The notes under the pieces were generated by a model. The model had not been told where the DNA came from, did no database searches, and worked only from the letters and a program-made list of their open reading frames with translations. A program made the translations under genes and the position numbers. DNA of 64,000 nucleotides from Picochlorum sp. 'celeri' (Eukaryota > Chlorophyta > Trebouxiophyceae): the NCBI GenBank assembly GCA_010909725.1, contig JAACMV010000016.1, positions 248,001 through 312,000 on the forward strand. Reading direction: 5' to 3'. Shown here in pieces: positions 45,501 to 58,317 of this stretch (position 1 is its first letter; each line of letters opens with the position of its first letter).

Positions 45501-46503
45501 GAACAAGGCAAGTAGCGTCTTTCAGTATTTCAGTGGAAGACCTAATGAGAGCCTTCTGTTCTTTATTCTTTGCAACTTTTAGTCTAGCTCAAACAAACAG
45601 TCAATTTGGCGTTATTGGAAAGGCAAAGGAATCCGCTCGAAAGGTTCAGAAAGTTCTGCAGTGTGCCCCTGGCGCTGTGCAAGGGGCTAAGCTCCCTCGT
45701 TATAATGGTGAAATATCTTTCGATGATGTGACATTCGCGTATCCTTGTCGACCAGAAAGGCTGGTTTTCAAACACTTGAACCTCCATATCAAAGCTCATT
45801 CATCTTGTGCCCTTGTGGGAGAGAGTGGTCATGGAAAGAGTTCTTGCTTCGGTAAGTTTACCACTCGATAGCTTGTGGCATATAAATTGCTGATTCGTCG
45901 TTCATCAAATGTTCAGGTTTGCTTCAATCATTTTATCGTCCTGCTGAGGGAGTGGTGAGAATTGATGGCATTGATATCAACAAACTTGATACAGCTTGGA
46001 TAAGACACATTACCAGTTTCGTTACACAGGATCCTGTTATTTTTTGTGGCCAGAGTATCAGAGAAAATATTCGATATGGAGATCAAAATGCAGATGAACA
46101 GAGGGTAATAGAAGCTGCCAAAGCTGCACATTGCCACCAGTTTATTCAAACTTTCCCAGATGGGTATGATACTCTTATCGGCGATACTCACGTACAGTTG
46201 AGTGGAGGACAGAAGCAGAGAATAGCAATTGCTCGAGCTATGCTGAAAAATTCTGGCATTCTGCTGATGGATGAGCCCACAGCCGCACTAGACTCTATTT
46301 CTGAGAAGCAAATTCTGAATTCGCTTAAATCCTTCATGCAGAACAAAACCTGTATTGTAGTTGCTCATCGTCTAGGAACAATTAAAGATTTTGATCTTAT
46401 TGCTGCTATATATCGAGGTAGAGTATTAGAAAAGGGGACGCATTCTGAGCTCGTGCAGTTAGGAGGGTACTATAACTACCTCATTCAGACCCAAAAGCAA
46501 TAA
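42556..46503 (+). CDS. Full-length ABCB-type (MDR/P-glycoprotein-like) ABC transporter
   Basis: This membrane exporter has TMD-NBD-TMD-NBD order. The model is 42556..42622, 42720..43861, 43928..45851 and 45917..46503, giving about 1239 aa. Exon 1 is uncertain: a phase-1 junction is required, and donors at 42623 (GTACAA) or in AGAG/GTAGCG upstream both fit. NBD1 has Walker A GPSGSGK (split from STIINLL by an intron), LSGGQRQRIGIARAF and LLLDEATAALD. NBD2 has GESGHGKSSCF, LSGGQKQRIAIARAM and LLMDEPTAALD, and the H-loop VVAHRLGT. Both sites look competent. Two of its donors are GTGAGT and GTAAGT, against the local norm. The substrate cannot be inferred. Confidence 0.9.
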
Positions 46504-46722
46504 GACTATCCTATTCTCAATCCAAACTGCCTGCCTGAATAATTTATAGGTATAAAGTAAAGAGAGGTTGTTGCAATGCTTTCCAGACATTTGATTCCTT
46601 GGAGCAAAATATGCTCATTCACCAAACACCACAGAATTCTGAATTCTAAGGATGCGGACAGATATTAAGATTTGTGAACCTAACAATGGGTTCCTCTATC
46701 AGTAATTCAAATAAAAACATTG

Positions 46723-47908
46723 TCAAAGATCCCCTTTCAAACTCTTCATGAAATCGTCAAAGTTATCAGGGACATCCGACACCCCTGTTGCTTTCGAAGT
46801 CTTCTCTCCAGCAGCACCAGTAGTTTGAGCACTATGGACAGTTCTGGGTACCAATCCAAAGCCTTGAGACCCCGAAGAATTCTTTTTCTGTGGTGGTTTC
46901 TTCTTCACAGGCCTGGACGCCTGAACTGATGCTGGAACAAATGATTTTACTGCAGAGGAAGAAAAACATTATAATGTCTATGATGATTAAACATGCCACA
47001 CAACAATGACACGCACATTCTTCATCGAGATGAGCCTTCGGAAGAGGAACAACTGTACTTTTAGCAGATATTACTGGCGCAGAAGTACTGGTACCTGTGG
47101 AAGCTCCTCTATTCATACTCTGATTTGACTGTCCTGGTGGACCTGATGGTGGAGGAGGCAGGTGCATCCCTGGAGGCGGTGGCCGTGCTGATGGAGGCCG
47201 CAGGTGCATCCCTGGAGGCAATGGTCCTGAAGGCATGGGAGGCAAAGGCATCCCTGGGGGACGCATGCCTCCTTGGGGAGGCATTGTACAGGGCAAGGGA
47301 ATTTGACTCAGTGGAATGGTAGACTCCATAGCTTGATCTACTTTCTTTTCCTCAATTTCGGCCTTCTTTCTCGCTTCTACTTCCTGAACAACAAATTCCA
47401 ATCGCTATATGAAGTACACTCCCCACATGACCGATATGTCTACATCAATCCACGTACCACTTGGCGCTTGATAGCTGCGTCATATGCCCTCTGCAACGTC
47501 TTCTTCAGGCTCCTTTGTGAGGGATTCAGAGATCCAACCTTTTCTTCCTCATCCAATATTTCTTTCAACTGATTTCTAAGATACGCTGGATCGTCACTAC
47601 AATAAAGTTCAAAGATAACAATCAGTGATACAATGGAATAGGTCAAGTCCACACTTCTCACGTACACATGCTGCATTGCTTCCCTCTGCATCTGCCTCTC
47701 CTTTTTGTTTCGAGAAATCTGACGTGCCCTCTCAGCCTTCCTATGTGAATCCACGGGATTCATTTCCCTGCCACCCTTTTTCTTCACCTGCACACAAGTC
47801 ACAAGCATCAATGTGGACCTTTGTCAGCAACAGCTCCGAGTCGGGATGTAGCATTCGAATTATCATGTATCACTCTAGCCCTATGAGTATGCAAGCCATA
47901 CGTACCAT
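46723..47908 (-). CDS. WBP11: Splicing factor WBP11 (WW-domain-binding protein 11)
   Basis: WBP11 is a spliceosome-associated, proline-rich protein that activates splicing and binds WW domains. The model is 47908..47906 (ATG alone), 47787..47666, 47596..47458, 47383..47017 and 46949..46723, giving 285 aa. The spliced start MVKKKGGREMNPVDSHRK matches the family (basic start, then MNPTD). The middle has RSLKKTLQRAYDAAIKRQ and a Lys/Glu helix. A Pro/Gly/Met-rich region (GGMRPPGMPLPPMP) gives PPxP ligands. The conserved C-terminus is DNFDDFMKSLKGDL. All four internal junctions preserve frame. Confidence 0.9.
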
Positions 47909-48220
47909 GATCCAATACTGTCTACTGTCCAAGTATGTTCAATAGGGAAAACTCGTACTGACGTGGTACCCACAATGGAATTATACTGCTTACTTGACCT
48001 CCAATACGTGAATGATACATAACATACTTGGATTTGCTTTATAGTAGCCCGATATCATGTAAAACAGAATTCAATTTTGAAATAGGATTGCCATCATGCC
48101 AGACCTCACTAGTTGTAGGGAATGAAGATATCAGATTCCCTTCACCCGCCGATGTGTTCTATGCAAAATAATATTGATTATTTATTTGATGTCATTAATT
48201 GATACTAATTCGTGGAACTG
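47909..48220. other. Divergent promoter region, WBP11 / mitoferrin
   Basis: This 312-bp AT-rich region lies between divergent ATGs. No gene or marked repeat is seen. Confidence 0.4.
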
Positions 48221-49235
48221 ATGGGTGATCCCCACGCTGTCCATGTGATTGAACACACAGGAGATGACGTCTATGAAGATGGTTTGACGTACCAAGCTGT
48301 GCGTGTATTGCTACTTTGATTTGTTTTGTATTACCTGAATGACTTAATGGGTGACTGGATCTCTGTTGCAGCATATGATCGCTGGGGCATGTGCAGGGAT
48401 GGGAGAGCACATGGTCATGTATCCAGTAGACACCATCAAGACGAGGATGCAGGCACTATCTCACCCTGGCCAGCAGCTTCATTCTTCTTTACGAAGAGCG
48501 TTTCAGGCGAGCTTGCATCGAGAGGGAATTCTAGGATTGTACAAGGGCGTCACAGCCGTTGCAGTTGGGGCAGGCCCTAGCCATGCCCTATATTTTGCAT
48601 CATACGAGGCTGCAAAGCAACTATATGGTGGCAATGAGCCTGGACATCAGCCAATAGCAACAGCAGCGGCTGGTGTCACTGCGACTGTCATTAATGATGG
48701 GTGTATGACCCCTTGGGATGTGGTGAAGCAGAGAATGCAAGTCTCACATAGTCCATACACTGGTATTATTCAGTGTGTTCGAGATACGTATAGGCAGGAA
48801 GGTGCTAGAGCTTTCTTCAAGTCTTTCTGGACGACACTAGTGATGAATGTTCCATACACAGCGATTCACTTTGCCTGCTATGAGAGTTGCAAGACATATT
48901 TCAGTGGACATAGCGTCGGCCCTGATGGGCAGTTAGATTCTCGTGGAGAAGAAACGCTTGCAGTTCAACTCGGTGCGGGAGGTATTGCTGGTGGTGTAGC
49001 TGCTGCTGCTACAACGCCATTGGATGTTGTAAAGACGAGGTTGCAGCTAGAAGGCGTGCATAATGTGGCTCGATACGGCACCATTGCAGTCCGACCAATC
49101 ATGACCCGTATATGGAAAGAAGAGGGCCTTCAATCGCTCTTTAGAGGTTGGCAGCCTCGCGTCATGTTCCACATACCATCTGCAGCTATTTGTTGGGGAA
49201 TATACGAAACATTCAAGTCTTGGCTGGCAGAATGA
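48221..49235 (+). CDS. Mitoferrin-like mitochondrial carrier (MRS3/4 type)
   Basis: This carrier imports iron into mitochondria for haem and Fe-S synthesis. Exons are 48221..48298 and 48372..49235, giving 313 aa. The 73-nt intron is GTGCGT...TTGCAG. Three solute-carrier repeats are present with P-x-[DE]-x-x-[KR] signatures: YPVDTIKTRMQ, TPWDVVKQRMQ and TPLDVVKTRLQ. The first helix reads HMIAGACAGMGEH, which is the mitoferrin-type GxxxxEH form. Assignment to iron rather than another substrate rests on this overall pattern. Confidence 0.88.
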
Positions 49236-49360
49236 CACAATGATTGCATCATTGGGCTCGTACCCCACATATTTATTTATTATTATCATACTATGTTATT
49301 TGTATTCTATTACTACTTACATAAAGATCTAGATGCTTGCAATACAATGATATAGCAAAC

Positions 49361-50429
<1,069 letters not shown>

Positions 50430-50709
50430 GATTATGGACTTGAATATCTGACAAATGTACTACAGATATGTTTTATGGGAAATATGATATGCTGCTGTGG
50501 GTGCGTGAGTGTAGTAAACGTCAAAGGTCACCTTTACTATGGTTTTCCTAGGAGGCCAAGTCGATGATATTGTCCGATCCAAAGGGACTTTGGATGGGAA
50601 GCAGAATGCGTATGACACGTGAGAATGAAAGAATTCCTGCGACCATATTGGGTGGGATGCAAAGCTATAGGTATTAAATATCTAGATTTAGTTCATAATT
50701 GCGTGATAA

Positions 50710-51492
50710 ATGGATGTTGTGCCGAATCAGACCTTGTACGTGTCTCACGTTCATGACAAGTTGAAAAAGCAAGGTATGTTTGCTTTGTATCCCTTTCTTT
50801 GAACCTTATTGATGCATGAATGAATTATCAATGTTTTACAGAAACAAGGAAGCTATTATATGCCCTGTTCGGTCAGTTTGGAAGAGTTATTGACGTCGTT
50901 CATGTGAGAAGGGAAGAACTGCGTGGAAGAGCTTGGATTGTCTATGAAGATGTCGCTGGGGCCGCAAATGCGCTTCGAAATTTGCAAGATTTTCCTTTCT
51001 ATGGCATTCCATTGGTATGTACTCTTGGTATGGTGTGATGTGGGAAGAGATTGTCTGACTGTTGTTGTGTTGCAGAGGATTGATTATGCCAAGACAAAGT
51101 CAGATGCTGCTGCAAAATTAGATGGTACATGGAGACGAGATGGTCGTACGAGAAAGGTTCGAATAGGACAGGAGGCTGCGGAGGAGATGGATGTGGATCT
51201 GCAGGAAGAGGAGACTCGGGGTGGACAGAAGGCAACAGTTGTGCAAGATGTTGGGGAGCCTCATACTGTATTGTTTGCAGAGGGTTTGCCCGAGGCGACA
51301 ACAGAAGCCATGTTAAAAGTATTATTCAGTCAATTCCCAGGGTATATTGAAAGTAGATTGGTGCCGGGCAAACCTGGTATTGCGTTTGTAGACTTTGAGA
51401 CTGTGCAGCAGGCAGGAGTAGCAATTACTGGGCTGCAAGGCTTTAAAATTACAGCTCAGAACCAAATGAAATTGTCATATGCAAAAAAATAA
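50710..51492 (+). CDS. U1A/U2B''-type snRNP protein (two RRMs)
   Basis: This is the RNA-binding protein of the U2 (and/or U1) snRNP. Exons are 50710..50773, 50842..51014 and 51076..51492, giving 217 aa, with introns of 68 and 61 nt. RRM1 has TLYVSHVHDKLKKQETRK, LYALFGQFGRVIDVV and ALRNLQDFPFYGIPLRIDYA, the last being the U1A/U2B'' signature. A charged linker precedes RRM2 (TVLFAEGLPEATTEAMLKVL, then GIAFVDFE). In many algae one protein serves both snRNPs; I cannot decide. Its stop is 23 bp from the convergent SPF30 stop, and TGTAA at 51504 lies in that gap. Confidence 0.93.
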
Positions 51493-51515
51493 TGAGAGAG
51501 TATTGTAACAGATGT

Positions 51516-52492
51516 TTATGTGTGAGGCATGGTTTTGTCTTTTGAACGGAACATACTGCCTTTATGAATTCCAGTCTTTTTCTTTTTGCTCACCTTGCCT
51601 GCCAAAAAGTTCTTCCAATTATCAGCCTTCTTCTTCTGCTCCATGTCCATCTTCTGGAACCTTTGCTTGCTTTTGAAACTTTTCAATAGCTTTTTCTTCT
51701 TCTGTTTTGTCTTCTCATCATCAGATGGCTTTATTTTCATCCAGGCTGGTGGCTCATCAAGAGACATGTGAGTGTCTTTGACGCTATTTCTCTTTGGAGC
51801 GGCCACCCCCTTGTACTCCTGATCTTGTCCATGCTGCTGATCAAATGTCCTCAGATCTTCGACATCTACCTCATCTTGAGTATCATGATTTGTATACTTT
51901 ACAATAAATTTCCCAGATGTACTAATGGCAATGACTTCCGAGTCATACCACAAACCATCCCCTCCATACCTTGCTTGGACCTGTGCTCCGATAGCCCATT
52001 CTGCAGGCGCCTGACCAGCTAGTGCAGCTCGCTGCTGCGCTATTCTAATTTGATCCTTGATCTGAGGTGGCAGCACGGAAGGCACTTTTACCTCTGGCGC
52101 CTCTGTTATGGCAGCAACAGGAACCTTTTGCAGCTGCCCAGGACCTGCCTTGTCTTCTACATGTACAGAAGCTTGAAGCAATTCTTGCGTCAATTGAATA
52201 ACCTATATCATTATAGTATACGTCACATATACGTCCAAAGACAGCATAGAGCCCAGAATGTAAACGCCGTACCTCCTGAAGGCCAGAATAAATCTCCTTG
52301 TACTCTGAATTGTCGGGATCATCCAGCAGCAATTGCTCTACCTGCGTTCCATGACACCCATAGTATGTTATTTAATTATATACGCATGAAACGCTTTCCC
52401 TCGCCGATCAAACCTACCTCTTTCAACTGCTCTTTGTATTCGGAGAGATTCTTCTCAAGCTGCTCTGGGCTTTGTTCGAGCGAGTCATCCAT
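51516..52492 (-). CDS. SMNDC1: Tudor-domain splicing factor SPF30 (SMNDC1)
   Basis: SPF30 is needed for tri-snRNP recruitment; its Tudor domain binds dimethyl-arginine on Sm proteins. Exons are 52492..52418, 52341..52273 and 52202..51516, giving 276 aa, with introns of 76 and 70 nt. The N-terminal coiled coil (EKNLSEYKEQLKE, then VEQLLLDDP) and the junction LQE-VIQLTQELL are as in the family. The Tudor domain (about 120-180) has WAIGAQVQARYGGDGLWYDS and FIVKYTNHDTQDEV. The C-terminal part is Lys-rich with KRFQ-type basic repeats and likely nuclear signals. Confidence 0.92.
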
Positions 52493-52738
52493 AATTACTA
52501 GTATTTTGAAATTTTATCAATAATTAATGCCTCAGCGTGACCGTATTTTCACCCAAAGACGCCACAATCCTGATTCCATGTGGGCGAGGCAATGGGTTCT
52601 CTCCATTGACTGATAGGAACTGTACATGTCCAGATGCATGCATGTAGAGTGCTCCATACATTATTCATGTTGACGACACACAATTGATGTACACAATTAC
52701 ACGTGTTAATTTATACTATATTATAAAGCAGAAGGCAT

Positions 52739-53507
52739 TTACTCGGAACCAGCACGGGTATAAATGTACTGGCTATGGCTCCTGGAAACTGCCTTGATCT
52801 CTCCTTCCTCTACAAGGTGATTGATGGCAGCACGAGCAAGACTTCCGTTAATCTACAAGCAATAACATATCATGAGTCCCATGGAATTATTAAATATGAT
52901 GGTCAGGTATCAATAACGTACTCTCAGTCTGTCAGCAAGTACTGAAGGGGTAATCATCTTGTACTTGGTCACCTCAGTCATGAGCTTCTCATAGGTTGGC
53001 TTATCAAACAGGACCTGGTTGTTAACCTTATCTTTATTCTTTCCCTTTGACCACTTCTGCAAAAGACCAGGGGGTATTTGTTGTCAGGATCTGATGGTCC
53101 ACAAAACTCTTGCTGCCCAAGGACTCAGCCTTCGGGTCCGTGACTTAGGACCCGAAGGCATGGTGCGATGCTCAATTATTCATTGATTATTCATTCATTC
53201 TTAATATAATTGTAGTTTCCTGTCCCAATCACCCTCAATCAAGCACATAATTCAGTATTGAGACCCGACGGCTCACAGACGCACCTTCTTCTTTCCCTTG
53301 CTAGAGCTCATAGCGGCCATAGCCTTCGCTTCCTTGGACTTTTGTTCCTTTGGCGCCTGAATACAACAATAGAGAGAGATATGAGGTCGACTGATTCAGA
53401 AAAGAGCGACACAATGTGGCCGTGCCACAAGACGGCGCCATGACTTTGGCTCTGTTCAGACACACGGGCGAGGAACTTCACATCTCGAAGATACCAATAC
53501 GTACCAT
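52739..53507 (-). CDS. RPS25: Cytosolic 40S ribosomal protein eS25
   Basis: eS25 is a small-subunit protein used in IRES-dependent initiation. The model is 53507..53505 (ATG alone), 53356..53285, 53056..52922 and 52852..52739, giving 107 aa. Introns are 148, 228 and 69 nt. The spliced protein starts [14 protein letters not shown]. It continues [39 protein letters not shown], and [20 protein letters not shown], all canonical. Three introns in a 107-codon gene is dense. The second intron contains a strong hairpin. TTACA at 52697 is the likely poly(A) signal. It is head-to-head with eL30. Confidence 0.95.
53128..53159. repeat. 12-bp perfect inverted repeat in the second eS25 intron
   Basis: The left arm GCCTTCGGGTCC (53128..53139) and right arm GGACCCGAAGGC (53148..53159) pair perfectly around an 8-nt loop. 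The GC-rich stem stands out against AT-rich flanks. It could be an intronic RNA element or part of a structured ncRNA. Confidence 0.85.
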
Positions 53508-53966
53508 TTTTGTGATATATATCTAATAATCTGATAAAATATGGAAGTGGAGGGGGAGCAGGCTTCCTCTGTGTCTGGGCCGACCATTGCTACATGCCGA
53601 GATATTCCAGTCCTATCAAACACTTGCCTGGGTGGGAAAGGCTTGATGAGATTCAATGGGGGCTCTTGGAGCATGGGAAGACAATGAAGCATAGATGGCA
53701 TGGCCTCACTGAAGACTGACTACTTTAAATTGATTGATTGTATCTATTTACGTCCCTCTGGAGCTATCTGTACGTCCTATTTACGATGATGAGAACGGGG
53801 AGCATTCGCGTCGGCATCGAGGCTGCGGCGGCCTTTTTCATAGTCGCCGCAACATGTTCTCTGTGGACAATGACGTCTTACTGATTTTGTATTTGTGATA
53901 TTGACTTCGCATCGCGTGCTATGTAGGCAAAGAAGGAGGTATTCTTAAGACCTACATTTTGACACC
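53508..53966. other. Divergent promoter region, eS25 / eL30
   Basis: This 459-bp region separates two head-to-head ribosomal protein genes, a layout that can co-regulate both. It contains TGACGTC at 53871..53877, about 95 bp upstream of eL30, and a GC-rich block near 53810-53850. No gene is visible. Confidence 0.5.
53871..53877. promoter_or_regulatory. TGACGTC (CRE-like) element
   Basis: The motif lies about 95 bp upstream of the eL30 ATG in the shared promoter. It matches bZIP targets. Function is inferred. Confidence 0.4.
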
Positions 53967-54299
53967 ATGGTTGCTGGAAAGAAAACAAAGAAGAGTCAGG
54001 ATAATATCAACTCTCGCCTTGCTTTGGTGATGAAGTCTGGAAAGTACACTCTTGGATACAAGACTACTTTGAAGACTCTTCGCTCTGGAAAGGGAAAGTT
54101 GGTGGTTATTGCCAACAACTGCCCAGCTATCCGCAAGTCTGAGATTGAGTATTATGCTATGTTGTCCAAGACTGGTGTTCACCATTATCATGGAAACAAC
54201 GTGGACCTGGGAACTGCCTGCGGTAAGCTTCATAGAGTTGGAGTGCTCACTGTGACTGATCCAGGAGACTCTGATATTATCAAGACTACCTCTGAGTAG
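53967..54299 (+). CDS. RPL30: Cytosolic 60S ribosomal protein eL30
   Basis: eL30 is a large-subunit protein of the L7Ae-related fold. It is a single exon of 110 aa. The family core is intact: [74 protein letters not shown] and a final DPGDSDII. Unlike its divergent neighbour eS25 it has no intron. TGTAA at 54350..54354 follows the stop by 51 nt. Confidence 0.98.
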   Translation: MVAGKKTKKSQDNINSRLALVMKSGKYTLGYKTTLKTLRSGKGKLVVIANNCPAIRKSEIEYYAMLSKTGVHHYHGNNVDLGTACGKLHRVGVLTVTDPGDSDIIKTTSE

Positions 54300-54373
54300 A
54301 TGCTTTTCATACTACCATTGTCATCATTATTATATTAAAAAATAGTGTATGTAAACTTGGATGAAGGGTACTT

Positions 54374-56455
54374 TTACACTGGAGTGTGACTTTGGGATGA
54401 CCAAGCGCCAGAAAAGAAGGGATCCCACAAGAGGCTCTCTGCACTGTCAGCCTTTGCTGCAGCATTTTTGAAATCTAAGAGCATTTTCTTCTCACTATTT
54501 TTCATAGATTTCGGGCATCTATGACTAGATATGATTTCAGCAAGATAATGCAGCCATGTCGCATTTGTTGCTGGGGCAAAGTCAGACCATTTCTTGACAC
54601 ACCTCCTCATGCTACGATATGCTTCTGCTTGTGGATCACCCAAAGGACCATTGAAAATTTCGGGATCAGTTGCAAGGTCAGAATAGGCGACTTCTCCGTC
54701 TTTTGTCTTGAGCCTTGAAAGTGTGAAATCGATCAATGTTACTCTCACGCCTGCACATGCTACTGAGATGTCAACATCCCTCAGCTTGTAATGCATATCA
54801 GTTGTACCATCTCGTCTGATCAAGATATTTCCCCAGTGAAGATCTCTATGCTCAAACTGACATGCTTCCTCGGCGACTGTTAGAGTCAGTGAGACCTGAA
54901 GAAGAATAGATTTGACCTCGTCAAATGAGCGAGGTACAAAGTGTTCCAGGTCTGTACCTCCGTTTGCAACAACGAAAACCACATAGAGCTGATCGTCACC
55001 AAAGATATCCACTGGCTCGTTCTCTGAATTATGTATTTTGTCCCATCGATGCCATTCTTTTGCCAAGATGTCCGAGTACTTTCCTTTGCACACGCCAATA
55101 CCAAATGTTTCTACAAATCCAGAGGTGACATTGCTAGATGATGATCTGAGTTTAGAAAGTTCCAACGTCACAGCAGCCTCGCCAAGCACTTCTTCTGCTT
55201 TCTTCTGAGCCTCACCATTGATTAACGTTGTGCCCTCCATCGGAACAATCTTGAAAACGATATCATCTGCAGCAAATGCTTCCCCAAAAGTTCCCTCACC
55301 AATCTTTTTCACCATGGACAGATCAACATGCTTTCCTAACAAATCATCCATAGACATGGTAGCATGTATATCTGTATTTTGACCACAAAGACTCAAAAGC
55401 TGCTGAATGGGAAGCATTGACGAGAGATCAACTGGTTCCTGTATCCGAAGCTTTTCTTCAAATGTATCTTCGAGGCTAGGTGTCATCAAAGGATCTTTGC
55501 CATGCTCGTCGCGGATTTCTCCCATGATCTTTTGGATGTCTGCATCAATTTCGGCATCCTGACTCTCCGTGATGGTGTATATGCCATCATTCTTCTCAGC
55601 ATGGTCCTTCCTGGGAGTCTCCACACTGTGAAAGTCCAAATATTTCTTGTCCATATTGTACACACACTCTTCAGATTTCCTTCCAGTCTTCATCAGGCTT
55701 CCTCTCTTATGCAACCAACCAAGAGCATCCTGAAGACCCAGAGATACCCTCCCCAACACTGAACTTTTCCTCCTAGAAAGCCGTGATGCACCAGCACTTT
55801 GCCTAGCCCTCGCAGTTCGTATTTCAAGAGGCGAATCAATGGATTTACCTTGGACATCTTGCGATTTTTGTTGCTGCTGGAACGGAGATGGAGTTTCAGC
55901 ACTCAGCTCAAAAGCGTCAATCTGCACATACACCAATATTCATCAGAAAAAACAAACAAATCACATGCTCACGAGAGCAACCGTCATCCCACCTCAGCGT
56001 ACTGCTCCTTCATCATACTTAAATAATTCGCGACCCGTATGGCATGCTTTTTACCCTTGCCCTTCCTCCAGGCTCCAGGATTCACAACCATGGCATCCTT
56101 CTGCACAGCAATTTCCTCCTTCTTCTTCTTCTTCTTGTCAGAATCATTCTCCCTCAAAGCAGCCTGTACTTTCAGCTCAGCCTTTGCTCCATGGACAGCA
56201 TTCTCCTTCCCTTTTCCTCTCTGGCCCTGCACCACAAGAGAAGAGAAAAGAGGGTAACAACCTGCCTCTTCATCCAGAGAAGAAGCTTTCCACGTACCTT
56301 TCTCCGACGCTGGAATGTAATAAGATTCTCTTCCTTATCCTGCATATCATGAATACGTATCCAGAAAGTACAAGAACCGTTCTGTTGAACAGCGTCATGA
56401 ATTCTAAACAAACAAGCGACACTGTGTGCCCAATACCCCACAAACGTACCGACAT
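54374..56455 (-). CDS. HASPIN: Haspin-type histone H3 kinase
   Basis: Haspin phosphorylates histone H3 Thr3 at mitotic centromeres. The model is 56455..56450 (ATG TCG only), 56339..56298, 56226..55993 and 55921..54374, giving 609 aa. An ATG within the end of intron 1 is an alternative start. The N-terminus is Lys-rich, then reads NPGAWRKGKGKKHAIRV and QYAEIDAFELSAETPSP, joined across an intron. The kinase domain (from about 300) has IGEGTFGEAFAADDIVFKIV, FEHRDLHWGNILI and the haspin-specific LIDFTLSRL in place of DFG. Three introns of 110, 71 and 71 nt keep the frame. The stop overlaps TTACA. Confidence 0.9.
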
Positions 56456-56647
56456 GTTGAAGAATCATCTATTTTATGTATTAAATACTGGAATAATGCC
56501 CTGACAGGATCGTATCCATCAGTCTGCAAAGTGGCGCCCTGATGAAGTCGTTGCAACCGACCGACCATGCATCGATGCTCAGAATGTCACACATCATTCC
56601 TTCAATATACCCCGATTGGAGCATATTTTATTATTTCTTAGATAAAT

Positions 56648-57335
56648 ATGGCACCACGCAAGCAACAAAAGAGAAAGGATGCAGGAGGAGAAGAATTCAC
56701 GTTGGATTTTGTTCAGGGTCCGTTAACTGGGAGTTCGATCACAAAGAAGGGGAAAACATTCCGTATAGGCAGAAATAAATCAAGTAAGTTACAAATTAAG
56801 GATTCGACAGTGTCTGAGAAGCATGGGGAGCTGGTATATAAGGATTCGTGTTGGCAGATTCGGGACTTGGGGAGTAGTAACGGCACGGCAGTTGATGGAA
56901 TAGAGTTAGAGGAGAGCGGAGGATACACAAAACTCAGTAATGGTTCGAAGATACGATTTGGGGAGGATACAGTCGCGGTGTTTGTTATTCATAGTGCTGA
57001 AGAGGTGCAACAGCAGAAGAAAGAAAAGGTGACGACACCAGTAAATACAAATCCTACCCAGGTGGAGGATCCAGGTCCTGATGTTGAACAGACAGAGGTA
57101 GAAAACGAGCAGAAACAATCGTTAGAGGAAGAACAGTTCACTGTCTTGGACTACATTGAGAAGGAGTGTGCTGGTTTGGAAAGCATGATACGGGTATGTC
57201 TTGTCATTTCTATGGGAGCCGCATCACATCGTCATTATGAAAATTATGCCTATACTGCAGGATAAAGGAACCATGCTGGCCAATCAGCTACGAGAAACGT
57301 GGCAATCAGAGAAGAAGAGACTGCTTTCAATGTGA
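56648..57335 (+). CDS. FHA-domain protein
   Basis: FHA domains bind phosphothreonine, often in DNA-damage or cell-cycle signalling. Exons are 56648..57193 and 57261..57335, giving 206 aa, with a 67-nt intron (GTATGT...CTGCAG). A short Lys-rich start precedes the FHA fold (about 20-115) with FRIGRNKSSKLQIKDSTVSE, KHGELVY, IRDLGSSNGTAVDG and IRFGEDTVAVF. All key FHA residues (GR, SxxH, NG) are present. The rest is an acidic linker and a helical C-terminus. It is divergent from haspin and its stop is 26 bp from the convergent bL12 stop. The partner is unknown. Confidence 0.88.
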
Positions 57336-57361
57336 TGATGACATGTTATACGTATAATACA

Positions 57362-57985
57362 TTATTCTAGACTAATTTGCCCACCAGCAGCTTCCAGTTT
57401 CGCTTTCAACTCTTCTGCATCTTCCTTGCTAAGCCCTTCCTTGATGACTGCTGGAGATCCTTCAACAAGCTCTTTAGCCTCCTTGAGTCCCAAATCAGTG
57501 ATTGCTCTAACTTCCTTGATCACTTTAATCTTCGAGGAGGCATCGAACCCACTCAACTTGACGGTGAAATCCGTTTTCTCTTCTTGGGCTGCTCCAGCAC
57601 CAGCATCAGCAGCCGGAGCAGCAGCTGGAACTGCACCTGCTGCTGCTGGCATGGCAAATCCCATTGGCATCCCTCCACCCTGGATGTTCAATCGCTTCCT
57701 CAGAACTTCCGTCAAATCACTTACTTCCAGCATATTGAGCTCAGTTATACGATCTGCCAGCTCTAATACCTTGGGGTCGGTAACCTCGCGCTCCTCTGCT
57801 TCCTCAGACGCACAGGAAGTCCTAGTGAAGGAACGAGCCCCATCCACCTGTCCACAGCCAAATCGCAACAGGTTTTTATAATTGACTACGTTAGATGATG
57901 ATTCAATGCATCCAATCGAACTACGTCCGGATTGCTCAAGAGTGGACAAATGCCACAGGCGGCAAGCTAGAGTTCTACCGCGCAT
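57362..57985 (-). CDS. Bacterial-type ribosomal protein bL12, probably mitochondrial
   Basis: bL12 forms the flexible stalk that recruits translation factors. It is a single exon of 207 aa. An N-terminal extension of about 65 residues with [10 protein letters not shown] is presequence-like. Then come the dimerisation helices ([32 protein letters not shown]), an Ala/Pro/Gly hinge, and the C-terminal domain with [20 protein letters not shown] and [20 protein letters not shown]. The helical segment resembles mitochondrial L12, but plastid location is not excluded. Confidence 0.9.
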   Translation of the reverse strand: MRGRTLACRLWHLSTLEQSGRSSIGCIESSSNVVNYKNLLRFGCGQVDGARSFTRTSCASEEAEEREVTDPKVLELADRITELNMLEVSDLTEVLRKRLNIQGGGMPMGFAMPAAAGAVPAAAPAADAGAGAAQEEKTDFTVKLSGFDASSKIKVIKEVRAITDLGLKEAKELVEGSPAVIKEGLSKEDAEELKAKLEAAGGQISLE

Positions 57986-58317
57986 ACTTGTACCAGAGGA
58001 TCCTTCACGATGGTAGTATACCAGATTTCTTCTTGCAATTCTCTGAAGCGTATATGGTGGACAGCATCAACGTGGATCTTTTTGCTTTCTGTCCAGAGAG
58101 CTAAAAAAAAACCATCTGGATTGTCGATAGTAATTTCCCATCAAAGGAGAGATTTCATAGGACAGGTTTGTTTGATTGGCGTTTTCTCCTGTTATCCGAA
58201 CATTGACATCGAGGCACTCTGGCACGTTGTTATATTTCATCACAATTTCTTTATAGTTCATTTGGTTTCAGAAGAGTAAAGTATATCGATAGACTCTGAA
58301 ATCTGGCGGATACGACC

